Shown in pieces: positions 24,072-35,829 of a stretch of DNA of 64,000 nt. The DNA lies in the NCBI RefSeq assembly GCF_001649575.2, contig NC_051449.1, forward strand, positions 13,720,546 through 13,784,545. Reading direction: 5' to 3'. How positions within the stretch are numbered: the stretch's first letter is position 1; each line of letters opens with the position of its first letter. Both the position numbers and the translations under genes were made by a program. The stretch is from Kryptolebias marmoratus (taxonomy: Eukaryota > Chordata > Actinopteri > Cyprinodontiformes > Rivulidae). The notes beneath the pieces are model-generated. The model was not told the origin of the DNA and did no database searches. It worked only from the letters and a program-made list of their open reading frames with translations.

Positions 24072-25821
24072 ATGGATTTCCAGCATCGCGCTGGAGGAAA
24101 GACGGGGAGCGGAGGGGTGGCATCCGCCTCTGAGAGTAACCGCGACAGACGTGAACGGTTACGCCAGCTGGCCCTGGAGACCATTGACATCAACAAAGAC
24201 CCTTACTTTATGAAGAATCACTTGGGCTCATACGAGTGCAAACTATGTCTGACACTTCACAACAACGAGGTGAGGAGGCTCGTAATGAAATAGATTGGTT
24301 TGTGTTTGAAGTTTTCTTATAACTCTTGTTCTTTAGGCATTTTGTTTGTAAAAAAAACTCACAAGCTGCCATCTGTTTTGTTACAGGGTAGCTACTTGGC
24401 TCACACACAAGGAAAGAAGCATCAGACTAACTTGTGAGTCCACTTCATTCAAATATTTACACATTAATTACTTTCAATAAAAGTGTGCTTACAGAATGTT
24501 TTTTTTGCATTGCTGTTTCCTTTCCATTTGCCTGTGTCAGAAATCAGACAAACTTGTATTGTTAAGTGTGTGTATCTTTTAAAACCTTTTATATGTTTTG
24601 TTTTAGAGCACGGAGAGCAGCCAAAGAGGCAAAAGAAGCTCCAGCTCAACCAGCTCCAGCTAAAGTAAAAGTTGAAGTTAAGAAGTTTGTCAAAATTGGT
24701 CGACCAGGATACAAAGGTATGCAAGAAGTCAGTTGTTATTATACTTACAGTAATTGTAATATATATTACTTTTTTTGACTTTGTTTTTCTCTTTTCTTAG
24801 TGACAAAACAGAGGGACCCAGAGACCGGCCAGCAGTCTTTACTTTTTCAGGTTAGAATTTGAATTATAACAAACAAACAAAACTTACCTTTGATCTAAAT
24901 AAATGTAGTTCAGAAAACAGATAAACTTCTTATAATTTGGCAGCTGTGAAAGCTTCATAATTTGACATATGGAGGTTCCATGCACATTTAGGTTCTCTGT
25001 GTTTGATCATAACCTTTTTATAGAGGAACAGTCAAGCCTGTGAATCACAGTAAAGCAGGTGTTTGGATGCACGTAACAGTTTCATACTGCAGCAGTAGTC
25101 GCATGTTAATTTCAGACGGTGACATCTGACTTCATTTGTTTTTCTTTGCTCCGTTGATCAGATCGACTATCCAGAGATCGCAGAAGGCATTGGACCCAGA
25201 CATCGCTTCATGTCTGCTTATGAACAGCGTATTGAGCCCCCCGATCGTCGCTGGCAGTACCTGCTGTTTGCTGCTGAACCATATGAAACTATTGCCTTTA
25301 AGGTTGTTAAATTCTGCACTTCTTTTATGTCGTTATTATGCTTATCCCTTACTGTCTTATAATATTAGGATGTTTGCTATTTTAGGTCCCCAGCAGGGAA
25401 ATTGATAAAGCGGAAAATCGCTTCTGGACCCACTGGAACAAAGAAACTAAACAGGTACTGAAACCCTGGAATATTGATGGTCACAAAGGGCTTTTACATC
25501 TAAGTTAGAAATGGAGTTTTAACATTTGTTATTTTTTCTGCCCAGTTTTTCCTGCAGTTCCACTTTAAAATGGAGAAAGCGATTTCCCAGTCCACCGGTC
25601 CACCACCTCCAGCCAATATGAAGCACCCACTTCCTCATCTGAGTGGACCAGGAGTTCCACCACAAAATGACTCTCTGCCACCTCCACCGCCAGGAGGGAT
25701 GCCTATTCCTCCTCTGCCACCCGGGGCTCCAGGTGCCCCACATATGCCCCCACAGATGCACATGCCCCCCATGCCGATGAGGCCGCCTCCTCCAGAGGGT
25801 CTATCAATGCATAACAATTGA
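24072..25821 (+). CDS. sf3a2: Sf3a2 (SF3a66), U2 snRNP splicing factor 3a subunit 2
   Basis: Exons: 24072-24269, 24387-24433, 24607-24716, 24801-24850, 25162-25302, 25386-25454, 25546-25821. They join to 891 nt, 296 aa, with all phases consistent. The start MDFQHRAGGKTGSGG is that of the family. A matrin-type zinc finger is formed by Cys56, Cys59, His72 and His78, with GSYLAHTQGKKHQTN. The conserved core includes KIGRPGYK, IDYPEI, RHRFMSAYEQRIEPPDRRWQ and NRFWTHWN. The last exon is a proline-rich tail with PPPPPGG and HMPPQMHMPP. Human SF3A2 is 464 aa because its tail carries many proline-rich heptad repeats; the tail here is short, so the length difference lies in the tail and not in a truncated core. 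The protein joins SF3A1 and SF3A3 in the 17S U2 snRNP for branch-site recognition in the nucleus. Confidence 0.98.
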
Positions 25822-26043
25822 TCTGCTGTTTGCTATTCGTGATTATTGTGTCACATCCGTTTTTTTTAGCGTTGCAGGTTTATTCATTAGTTTTTCATGC
25901 ATTTGTTTAGTAAAGAGTAAATGTTTATGACAGACTTTGTTTAAAAACATGACCATGCTCTTTTTTTTTTTTCTTTTTTTTATTAATATCTGGACACAGT
26001 AGATGAGCTGTGATCAGCAGCTTATTTCTTAAGACTGTTTTTA

Positions 26044-26049
26044 AATAAA
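26044..26049 (+). terminator. sf3a2: sf3a2 polyadenylation signal
   Basis: AATAAA about 220 bp after the stop codon gives a short 3' UTR ending near 26070. A T-rich run precedes it. Confidence 0.7.
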
Positions 26050-26313
26050 ATACCATAAAGAAACTGAAAAAACTGCAGTCATTGTCTGTGTTTCTACAAA
26101 ACAAATTTACTGAAATATTTACTGACAGTTTCTGAGCTAATTAAACTTGCTGCTGATGAGGACAAAAGCTTGAATCTACTGAGGAGAGAACCTTTTATCT
26201 GAGCTGTCTAAAGCATTTTTAGAACAGTACAACAGGCTACATTAGACAAATGATGGATAACCTTCAGTACTGATCTATGGTTTGCATTTTTCAGTTTAGT
26301 ATTTGTTCTAACA

Positions 26314-26319
26314 TTTATT
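26314..26319 (-). terminator. jsrp1: jsrp1 polyadenylation signal
   Basis: TTTATT on plus reads AATAAA on minus, about 250 bp beyond the jsrp1 stop. It leaves roughly 230 bp between the inferred ends of the convergent sf3a2 and jsrp1 transcripts. Confidence 0.45.
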
Positions 26320-26564
26320 CAAGCTGAAGTACGCATCATTTATCAGCTGTCTGTCAGTCAATACAAAGCTGTCAAATCAGTTGACTTCACACAGCTGTAA
26401 CAGCAGACTGCTGAAGCTGAAAATAGTTTCAATATTTTCTAAACACACTTTGTTGAAACATTTTTTTTCATGAAAGAATTAAAGAAAAAATACTAGAACC
26501 TTTGCTTCAGTCATCCTTTAGTCTTTTTCTCTTCCTTCTTGGCTTCCAGAATCTTATTTTTCTT

Positions 26565-29500
26565 TCAAGCTGTGTCTTCGTCTCTTTCATCCTCTTCATC
26601 AGCCGCCTCCTCGAGTTCTTCCATTTTCCCTCTCCACTTCTTGTCTTTGAGTTTTTTGTCCCTGGCTTTTCTGGCTCTCCTGTCCTTTAATTTCCCATCT
26701 CTCTGCTTTAGGAGTTTTTTGTCTGGCAGCGGCCTGTTTCTGAGACCTCTTGGTGCTCGCGTTGTTCCTCCACTCTTTGATTTCCTTCTTTTGATCTCTT
26801 CATCATCGTCATCGTCGAGGTCAGGCAGCCACCAAAACATGACTTCCCACAGAGATGTCTCTGGCTTCAGAGGGGTCAACAGTAACAGCTGGTTATTTTA
26901 TAATTCGGTTATTAAAGTTGTATTCATACAACAGTTAACATCAGTAAGGGATGCTGGTTTACCTCTGGATGTTGGCCTCTGTGACGTAACATTCCTGACC
27001 GTCTCATCGTCAGTCCAGCTTCTTCATCTTCTGTCGTTCCCTGACTGCGAAAGGTTTCTGTGGGGTTTTAGATTTTCTTTATACGAGACCACTCAGTCAC
27101 ATCCGGCATGTCATGTAGAGGTCACACATGTTTGACTAGTTTACTTGCCATGAAGCCTCTGGAAGCCTGAGGTGAGCACCAGGATGGTAATGGCCACGAG
27201 CAGACAGCGGTTGAGAGTCACGTTCTCCCACGGCGTTTCTGTCTGAGTCAGGTTCTGGATGGACAAGGATTTCTGCAAGGATGCTGAAGGGAGGATGAGA
27301 AAATAAAAAGAGAGCTTGTTAATACTGGAGCTGAATGTCGAAACTTGAAAAAGGCTGAGAGAAGTAAATGGTAAATGGTAAATGGCTTGCACTTGTAAAG
27401 TGCTTCATCTAGTCCAAGGACCCCAAAGCGCTTTACACTACAATCATTCACCCATTCATTCACCCATTCATACACTGATGGCGGTAAGCTACATTGTAGC
27501 CACAGCTGCCCAGAGAAGGATGGAAAATACTCACTAGGTTTGGAGAAGCTGGGTTCTCTGGGTAAAATCTTGGGTTCTGATTTTGGTTGCTGTGGAACAG
27601 GAGCCACTTCCTGTTTGAGAGGAAAAATGACTCTTAATTTGACAAATTGAGAGTTTCGTCATAACTGGATTTTTGTTGATTTTGCTTTGTTTGTCGCTAA
27701 CCTCTCTGAATCTTCTTGAAGTGTACATTTCTGCAATAGAAAAAAATGAAAATTTAGTGAAGGATGATATAAAGTCAATTAAAAAATAATAAAACCACAA
27801 AGCTTAAAAAAAGATGAAGGAACATAATAGAAAACTTGCAATAACGTGTGAACTTCTACAATGCAAATCTGTGGTTGTCAAATCCTGTCAGCTTTAGATT
27901 TTATAATACAGTATGACCTCCTTGTGCAGCATTAACAGTAATTCGAGGTTTTAGGAAGTCATTTAATCAACTTCAGAACATTAGCATTATTTTCCCTTTT
28001 CTTTAACTGTTCTTCAGTAAAACAGCTAACGTGTTAGACTTCTTGTCTTGAAGACATTATTCTGTTGATACTGACAAGAAAATTTTCAAGCTGCTCAAAC
28101 TATGACACTACCGTCACCGTGCCTTACAGGTTGTTTATGAGGAAAATGTGACCATCATGCTGTATTGTCTCTTTTTCTTCTCTTATGGTTAATTATGCAA
28201 GAGTTTAATTACACATGAAAAATACGGCACTGAATGCCGCCATCCTGCTAATTTAAGAATACTACACCTGGATTTAGCTTTGCACTGAACACTAACATGA
28301 GCATGCTGATTGAAATAAATAAAATAAATTAAGTAGGAAGTTTGTTATGTTTTATGGTAAGTTTGGACAATTTAAAATGTTTACTTGTTTATTGTCTATA
28401 AAAAGGTAATATTTAGACCACCAGCATTAATGCAGGTCAGTAAGAAGGTCATAAATACCATTAACAATCTATGTGGAGACATTTCAGTCAAACATGAAGA
28501 GTAAACTGCATTATTTAAAAAACAAAATCCTTTGCAACACATGACTCAAAAATGTCTGTAGAAAATGAAAGCATGCCTCTTTTTGTGTTTTAAGAAACTA
28601 TTTTCTTTTTCCCTCCATCATTCGGAAACACTCCCTCCCCTCGTTGGCATGGCAGAGATCCTTCATCACTCCTTTTGGACCAGGAGATATTTTTCAGCAT
28701 CTCTTTGTGCTCCATTTCTGAAGTTTACCAAATTGTTGTATAATGCGGTTTGTGGAAAATAAAATGTATGAAGGACAGATTTAATGTCAGTGTGTTTGGA
28801 TGCTGCACGCCACCTGGTCTGCGGATCTGTCGAACAGGTTTCTGTGGAGGAGCGTCTGCTCTTGGTGGCCACAACTCCTCCTCAAATGTCTCATAGCTTT
28901 CCTCCATTTCTCCTCTGAGAAACAGACAAGGAGGAAGGTGGAAGCAGCTCAAATTAAGTTTCTACGTTGTTTTTGTCAATTTTAGGCATGCATATTTTAC
29001 ATAAGATTAAAACCAGTTTACAGTTCATCATATGGCTTCTTTTTTAGAGCCTTTTTGTCTTTTTAGCCGTAACTTCAGTGGAGCAAAATGTCCTTACAGG
29101 TGTTGTTTTAGTATTCTTTATTTCTAACCATAAAAATCATCAAATTTATGTCATTTTCCCCCCTTGGCATTTAGTTTGGATGTGCAGAACGACACAAGCA
29201 AAAGTGTTTAAATTCTCCCACTTTGTGAAAGAAACTGAAGGTGTTTCTTGACCTTCGCATTTACAAATGACTGCTGAGAGGCTCTTATGTCTTACGTGAC
29301 ATTTCTACATGGACACAGAGCTAATGTCCTTGTAGGCCTATAAATAGATGGAGCAACGCCACCAGAAAGACAGATGAATGCACAATATATAAATACACAA
29401 AAGGAAAAGGCCCGATGAACCTTTAAATACCTTTAAGTAGTAAGTTTCTTTTATAAAACCTGACCTTTGACCCTGATAGTTAAAAGGACCTACCTGCCTC

Positions 29501-29602
29501 GACATTCAGGCTGCCTCGGGGAGCCTTTGTCCACGAGCTGTTGTTCTTCCACAAAGATGGCAGCACAGTCACAGTCAGCTGTCTGATGGCCAAGGACAGG
29601 TG
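26565..29602 (-). CDS. jsrp1: Junctional sarcoplasmic reticulum protein 1 (JP-45)-like, 5' end unresolved
   Basis: Exons resolved: 29494-29602, 28814-28914, 27702-27730, 27535-27610, 27145-27283, 26963-27044, 26565-26858. The phases agree and give about 276 residues. The hallmark is PWENVTLNRCLLVAITILVL at residues 123-142: a Trp-led, Leu/Asn-containing lead-in and one membrane segment, very like human JSRP1. An acidic cytoplasmic part precedes it (MEESYETFEEELWPP). After it comes a lumenal part with WLPDLDDDDDEE and a strongly basic KDRRARKARDKKLKDKKW. JP-45 links the skeletal-muscle calcium channel to calsequestrin. Position next to sf3a2 supports the call. Oddities: the donor after 28814 is the weak GTGGCG; the 29-nt exon is tiny; translation ends at a TGA followed by 17 more lysine-rich in-frame codons. 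The start codon exon was not found, although Met at 28905-28907 could serve. Confidence 0.85.
27367..27505 (-). repeat. 5'-truncated tRNA-SINE copy in a jsrp1 intron
   Basis: The plus strand begins with three AAATGGT units and then GGCTTGCACTTGTAAAGTGC, AAGGACCCCAAAGCGCTTTA and TACATTGTAGCCACAGCTGC. This is the 3' half of the SINE found at 37261-37552. The AAATGGT units are its tail, so the copy is minus-oriented and lacks its tRNA head. It ends only about 30 bp from the 27535-27610 exon. Confidence 0.75.
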
Positions 29603-29935
29603 CTGAAGAATAAAAAAAAAAAAAAAAGTTGATGGGAGGTGTGAACTGAGGCCAGCCTGACATCAGCATGTCTCCTACACCTGTTAGATACCAGACTGCA
29701 AGGAGGAAAAACAAAATACACTGAATCAGTTTGGAAAACCGAGCTGAAAAAGGTTTTATTTAATAAAATGCACATACCACAAAAAATGAGAGTTGCTTTT
29801 GCAATGCTTCTGTAAAAACGATGATCATAGTTTTTGCATTATTTTGTTTAAGCTAATTGCCACAGGGTATAGACTTTATTAGATTTTTTTTATGGTTTTC
29901 CATTGTTTGTCTGGAAGAAATGTGAAAAATCTTTA

Positions 29936-29949
29936 CCAGCAGAGGGCGC
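29936..29949 (+). promoter_or_regulatory. CTCF-consensus site upstream of jsrp1
   Basis: CCAGCAGAGGGCGC matches CCASYAGRKGGCRS at every position. It lies about 330 bp upstream of the most 5' jsrp1 exon resolved here, on the side of the gene-poor tract. Confidence 0.55.
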
Positions 29950-30890
29950 TGCTGTTCTGGGGAAACAAAGTATGAGGTCACTTTAATTTACAGATGATGT
30001 CTGCTGTCTGTGAGATCGAAAAGCTGTCAGGTTGACTGAGAGGAGACACATTACTTTTTACAACACGACCATCAGATCGTACACAGAGCACACTCGATGC
30101 TTATAACGACCCTGAAGTGTGATCAGATTATAGGTTTTGGAGCATCTTCTTTCATTTTCTCTCGTGGGGTTTTGAGGGAAAATGGTGACAGGAGGCTACA
30201 TAACCAGATGTAACAGTGACTTGGCTACGTTGGAGTCAGGTGGGTGCACCTTCATGTGGGAGAGTGGAGGAAATGTTGGTAAACAGGCTTGTGATGGTGC
30301 TGGTGACTCATGCATCTGCTGGTGCCCAGTTCCAGCTGAATCACATGCTGCTTTATCCATCAGAAGTGGACAGCAGCTCTGCAACCTTTGATGTGAGTAG
30401 ACTGATCATGTGGGGGTGGAAGAATGTACCCAGACCTGAGACAGATGGCATAATGCACAAAAACAGACACAGCTGGCCTACCGTGTGTCTGCAGTAGAAA
30501 GCTGTCTGACTTTTCAGTCTGCACAGAAACTGTTTTTTTCTTGTTCTTTATAACTAAACACCTGAAAAATATATCATTTCTAATAAATTTGAGCAATTTT
30601 TAGCTTGCTCACAGTCCTAACAAAGACAACAAATGTAGTAAACTTCAGATCTACCCATGGTTGCATTTAGCTCACTGGTGTACTAAAGTCTTTTCTTAAG
30701 CCTTATTATAGAATAAATCATTTTCACAGTATTAAAAAGCGAGTGATATTATTCAAATGCAGCATTATAATCGTATTATCAACAATATTACAAAACTATT
30801 CATGACTTCCATCATTTGATAAAACTAAATCTCTGTTTTCAGTAACATAATATCAAGTCCAGTACCATCTTGTGGTAAATTTAAGGTAAT
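29950..30890. other. Intergenic DNA upstream of jsrp1
   Basis: It presumably holds the jsrp1 promoter or missing first exon, but I found no donor with matching phase after a plausible ATG. Short open frames on both strands (30182-30596) overlap each other and look non-coding. Confidence 0.4.
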
Positions 30891-30899
30891 TTCCAAACT

Positions 30900-31400
30900 T
30901 CTGTGTGATAATTATTATCCCCAGCCACTGAAGGAGAAGGCAGACGGATAATATTTGTGCCCATGTCTGTGTGTGCGTGTGTGGGTTCATTTGTCTGTAA
31001 TATTAGTGAAATATCTCATGAACCTGTGACAAATTTTAATGAAAGTTTCAGAACATATTCACTGGGTTGACATCTACAACTGATTACCTTTTAAACTCAC
31101 TCCAGTTCCAGATATCCACCACAGCTAATCAACTTTAGCCAACACAAAAATGACTATACCTCAGTGAATTTAACAAATATTGAGCTAAAATTTGGTGTGT
31201 GAGTATCTGAGTGTCATTCACGACATCTATTCCAGGCACTAACAGATCACGCAATATATCACATTAAATTAGTTATTGTTACTTTCAAGGTTTGACTAAA
31301 ACAGCTTTAACTTTGTCATTTGTCAACATAAGATGATTTTAATTCAAAACTCTAGTATGAAAGGCTACAGGCTATATGCAATCCTTCAAGGGGCCTTTAA
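30900..31400 (+). repeat. Interspersed repeat family R, copy 1
   Basis: Recurrent phrases in order: GAAGGCAGACG, GTGCCCATGTCTGTGTGTG, TATCTCATGAACC, TTTTAATGAAAGTTTCAGAA, CACCACAGCTAATCAACTTTAGCCAACACAAAAATG (read as overlapping words), GAGCTAAAATTTGGTGTG, CTGAGTGTCAT and AACAGATCACGCAA. The same phrases recur in the same order at 35385, 36890, 44215, 50590 and 63490. No coding capacity was seen. Confidence 0.8.
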
Positions 31401-31409
31401 TTAATTACT

Positions 31410-33235
31410 TGGCTTAATTTTTAGGTTTCAAGCCTTTTGACAAGTTCTTACTAGAATCCAAATTCCCGTGGTCAAAAACATATTCCATAACCTTTCTATT
31501 GGGTTCTTTTGTGATACAAAGTATAATACATGTACATGTGGAAGTGCCATATTTTTTCAGCACACTTCATAGACCCCAACAGAGGCTCTGTGTCTTCTTT
31601 AAGTGTTAGTCTTGCTTATAATGAGCTCTTCTGCACATTTAATTGGCCAATGCACAGTCTCGCCCCACTCATTTGTCTGTGCTTATTAGTCCCGTGTTAG
31701 AGTTTATCTTCTGTGCGAGCGTTTCTTTCAATTAAAAGTGATTGAAAAGCACAAATAAAGAAGGTAAAATAATTTGTTCATGTATCAAAGTGAAGCTGCA
31801 GACTCACACATTTCCTTGTTAAGGCCAAGCCTCTTCAGCCTCTGTCATGCTGCAAATATGCCAATGAACTCGCACACTTTTGCTTCTGGAGCTCTGAAGA
31901 ATGTTTCAAGGTCACATCTTAAGCCCTAATGTAAAAAGAAAAAAAATACATGACAAACTGTGAGCAATAATTGCTCAAGGCAAAAATCTATGTTCCAGAT
32001 TTGGGCACTTGAGAGATATGAGCCAATAAAGTGTTCTGTCCCATTTTGTGTCCTCTTTTGTCCCATAATGAAGGACAGTCTGAGTGTCCAGGATCATAAA
32101 ATTGGTCCAGGACCTATTTTTGCTTTTCGAAAATACCTGTTTTGCACAACCTTTCTTTAACCATTGTCATACATCTTTTTCATCAATGCAGTCTGTTTTT
32201 TATTTACTCACAATCAACTTTTTCAGCACTATTTCCTTTTAACTTTAAATTTCATGTTTAAGAACTCCAAATACTCAGTAATTATTATCTGAAGAAAGGA
32301 ATCATCTTTTTACTTTGCTGTCTTTGTTGGCGAACTTACCATTGTGGCATTTTGGTGCATGTTTCCTGAATATATAATCCTAAATGATAGTATTAAATAC
32401 AGATTTCTGCCTGTATCCACAGCCTGAGGAAAAGTATCTTCCCGAAACTAAAAGCAAGAGTGGGAGTTGATTGGTTTTAATCCAAAAAGGTCAGATAGTT
32501 CATCCATAATTATAGCACAACAGCTCATTCCAGTACACTCTCTTCCACCCCAAGAAGTTTGTTTTTAAATTGAACATTATGTTCTTTATCAATCCAGTAC
32601 ATCCTCATCCATCTTCTCTTTTCAGAGACATTCCCTAGGTGTTTCTAACTTCTTTGCCTTGGCTGAACTCAGTCAAACATTTCTGGACATCTCCGCTGGT
32701 TTTTTGCAATTATGTTTTTTACATCTGCAGCAATTATATGATTTGGAAACAAATGTGTATTTGTTTAATCATTTGTGCTTTGACTTTTTGAAGAGTATTT
32801 TATTCATGTAAAAAATAATGTCTAACTTTATAGTCCAGTAAATCTCTTTTTAGAGCACATGGTGTAATGACACAATCCTTACAAATACGTTTAGGTGATG
32901 CAGCTTCTTGGCAACTAAAGAAATGGAAATAATATGTCTTCAGGGCAGGAAGCTCATAACAAAGTGTCCAGTAAGTACAACTTAAAATTGATTCTTTGCT
33001 AAGTTGTCTGCTGTGTGGAGGATCAACTCTAGTTCATCCCATGAATGAACCTTTATGCTGAATGTATTTATAGATCAGAGTTGTGCTTTAATAAGTGACC
33101 AAATCAGATCCTTTGAAAATATTCAAAGACTGAAAACATACAAAAGAAACAAAACAAACAAAAAAAAACATTGACAAAAATTCATAAAGCCTATAGAAAT
33201 AATATTCAAGATCATTTTAAAGATTTGACCAATTT
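31410..33235. other. AT-rich intergenic DNA
   Basis: No gene, exon pair or recognised repeat was seen. Confidence 0.55.
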
Positions 33236-33239
33236 ATTT

Positions 33240-33625
33240 TCCAGAAATATGCTGAATTCGCTGAAATTTGTTGAAAAAGCTGAAACTGAGCTGTATAAAA
33301 GAAGAACACTAAGTAAAAGCTAAAAGGAGCAAAACACAAGCTACAAGCTAAAATAATCTAAATATTAATATTAGATGCTAGCTAACAGTTAACAGTAGCA
33401 AAAGGCTAGCTGAAAATTACAAAAGGTTAGTTAAATGCTACAGTGGCAGAATGGTAGCTAAAAGAAGCAAAAAGCTGGCTAAAAAAGCTAAAGGCTATCA
33501 AAAAGCTAAAAGTAGCACAAGAGGAGAAAAATAGAACAGCTATACTGAAGCAGATGTCAAAGAGAACAATGTTTTTGAAGGAACTGAATTAATCTCAAAT
33601 GTATTTTTATGGTAAAAATATTTAT
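33240..33625 (+). repeat. GCTAGCTAAAAG element, copy 2
   Basis: It is homologous over its whole length to 6995-7405: a 5' part with AAAGCTGAAACTGAGC, an internal array of diverged TAGCTAAAAG and AAAAGTAGCA units at about 33300-33525, and a 3' part with ACTGAAGCAGATGTCAAAGA and AAGGAACTGAATTAATCTCA. It has the same orientation as copy 1. Confidence 0.75.
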
Positions 33626-33639
33626 AAACAAAAGTAAAT

Positions 33640-35380
33640 ATTCTGAACAGTATAAAAATAACAACAAACTCAAATCATAGAACCCATCCCTTCAATGAGT
33701 TGAATGTTTTGATATTTGAAAGGCAAAAATAACACAAAGCTTGCAGATGTAGCTAGTTTGCAAATATCATACTTAAAAAATAAAAACCAGTGAATCAGCA
33801 TTCACAAATTTATAAGAAACCTCTGCTATTGAGAAGCAGGGGGGAAAAAGAGGTGGCTCAAGACTTTTGCACAGTACTGTATACAAAAGCAGCAGCTGTC
33901 ATCCTGAAGGCAAGTCAACAGGACTGAAACAGAAACCCTCATCTGCCAGCCAGCCTCACAGGACAACCCTTCTGCCTTCCAGCATCAATATCTGCCAGTG
34001 TGTTTAACATCCTCCTTCACAGTTATACTGACAGTGTGAAACTTCCATCTGAGGAGAAGTGACACGGGATCCACAAGGATTCAGTCGCACTCACTGTGCC
34101 GCTCGCCTTTCTCTTTGCATCTCAAACCAAAGCCCACATGTTCTCCTGGAGCGGCTGTGGGACTGGTGTGTTTCTCTGACACTTTGCGTTTCCAGGCACC
34201 TCCCCAAACCTTTGATCACCGGGTGACCGCAACCTGTAACGGCCCGGATTGCGACTGTGAGTCCTGGTGGTGAAGGGTGGATGGATCTGGGCCTCGGCCT
34301 CAGGCAGATAAATGTTCAAATGTCCAAACAATGTGAAATTCTGCCCGTTATTTTTCCACCACAGGAGAGGAAAGGTGAAACATGGTGAGAGAGATGGTGA
34401 GGAAAAAAAAAGTTAAAAAATGGAGTGACCCAAAGGAAAGCAGGGACACACCAGTGAATCGGTGATTTGAGAGAAAGACATGATGAAAGATTTTCTTTTG
34501 TGCAGGCTATGTGGCTCTACCTCATTGATCTCTTTCCTCCAAAGATCTCTAAGCCTTTTTTTCATCATTATGGGAAAAGCACACAGAAGCATAAGGGTAG
34601 ATCAGAGGACTGAGAAATAAAGATAGAACAGTTTTAGTTGACATTTGAGTTCTTAAAAAGCTACAGAAATCCAATTCATACCATCAAGTCTGCCCATAAA
34701 TACTGTCATCTTGGTAAAAGGTTTGTTGTCTGATTTTTACGTAACTTCAGACTCATTTCTTTTTTGTGACCTCCTTTAATTGCCTTCATATTTACCCCTC
34801 ATTTTGACTTTTTGAACCTGGTTTAATGCACTTCCTCTTTTAACTGTGTTTGTCTAAGAGGCATGACCGAATGATGGGCCATTTCTCAGTCCCATGCACA
34901 CATCTTTCTCTGTCTCATTGTGTCTGCAGGCCATTTTATTGACAGAGTAATTTGCTCTGATCTTGTTCTGCGCTCTCGTGGGTGCTGTGTGTATTAATTA
35001 CCATCTATTCATCTGAGGCTGTTCATCCTTTTCAGCATGCCACGAAGCAGCGGTTCCAGGCTACTTCTTCGCAGCTTCTGTCACATCCCTGATGCTCCGG
35101 CAGAGGAGTGTGTGCCTGTGGGAGACGAGTGACAGGAATCCTTGTGCTCGAGAAGGAAGCAAGTGATTTACCACTTCTGCTCAGCAATGACTGGGTTATT
35201 GACTTCTAAGAAAAGATACAACAAACGTCTGGATTCGTAAGATGCAGGGTTGTTTAACAAACAAGTGTTGTCACACGTTACACGTACAGATATGATAAAA
35301 TGCATCTTTTAAATACACGCAGAAGAACATGAACACAAAAGCAAAGGCATGTTTTTGCCTGTGTCTGTGCATTTTTTATT
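33640..35380. other. Intergenic DNA, no gene recognised
   Basis: A GC-richer block at about 34075-34320 carries a 69-codon minus-strand frame without family resemblance. No convincing exon was found. Confidence 0.5.
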
Positions 35381-35384
35381 TTGT

Positions 35385-35660
35385 CTGCAGACTTAGCAAA
35401 AATATTTCATGAACCAGTGGATGGATTTTAATGAAACTCTTAGTAAGTAGTCAATAGACGCACATCTACTACTCATTACCATCTGGAGTCAACATAATTC
35501 AAGATGGCTGCCACAGCTAACTGATCTTAGCCAACACAAAAATTGGTAGAACCCAATTTTATAAATAATGAGTTAAAATTTGTCGTGGTCGTAGCTGAGA
35601 CACACCCCGATCCATGTTCAGAGTACTACGCATTGTGCAATATTTTTTACTTCAAACTGT
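35385..35660 (+). repeat. Interspersed repeat family R, copy 2
   Basis: It has the family phrases TTTCATGAACCAGTGGATGG, TTTTAATGAAACTCTTAG, AAGATGGCTGCCACAGC, CTTAGCCAACACAAAAATTG and GAGTTAAAATTTG. The AAGATGGCTGCC word resembles a YY1 site. Confidence 0.8.
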
Positions 35661-35829
35661 TAATTTATCAAAAGATCTCCATAACCTCTGGACAGATTTT
35701 AATCTCTAATCAGCTCCATGTTGTCACCACAGTTGCCTGGATCAATAAAAACGTTTTTGTTTTGTTTTTTAATTGTAAAAGGGTGACAACAAATTTATCT
35801 GAGTCTGGATTTGTTCATTCAACAAGTGA

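Noticed and set aside
26539..27135. 198-codon plus-strand open frame with Ser-rich start
   Set aside because: It is the antisense of two jsrp1 coding exons and the introns beside them. The minus-strand exons have matching splice phases and family similarity, so this frame is a shadow.
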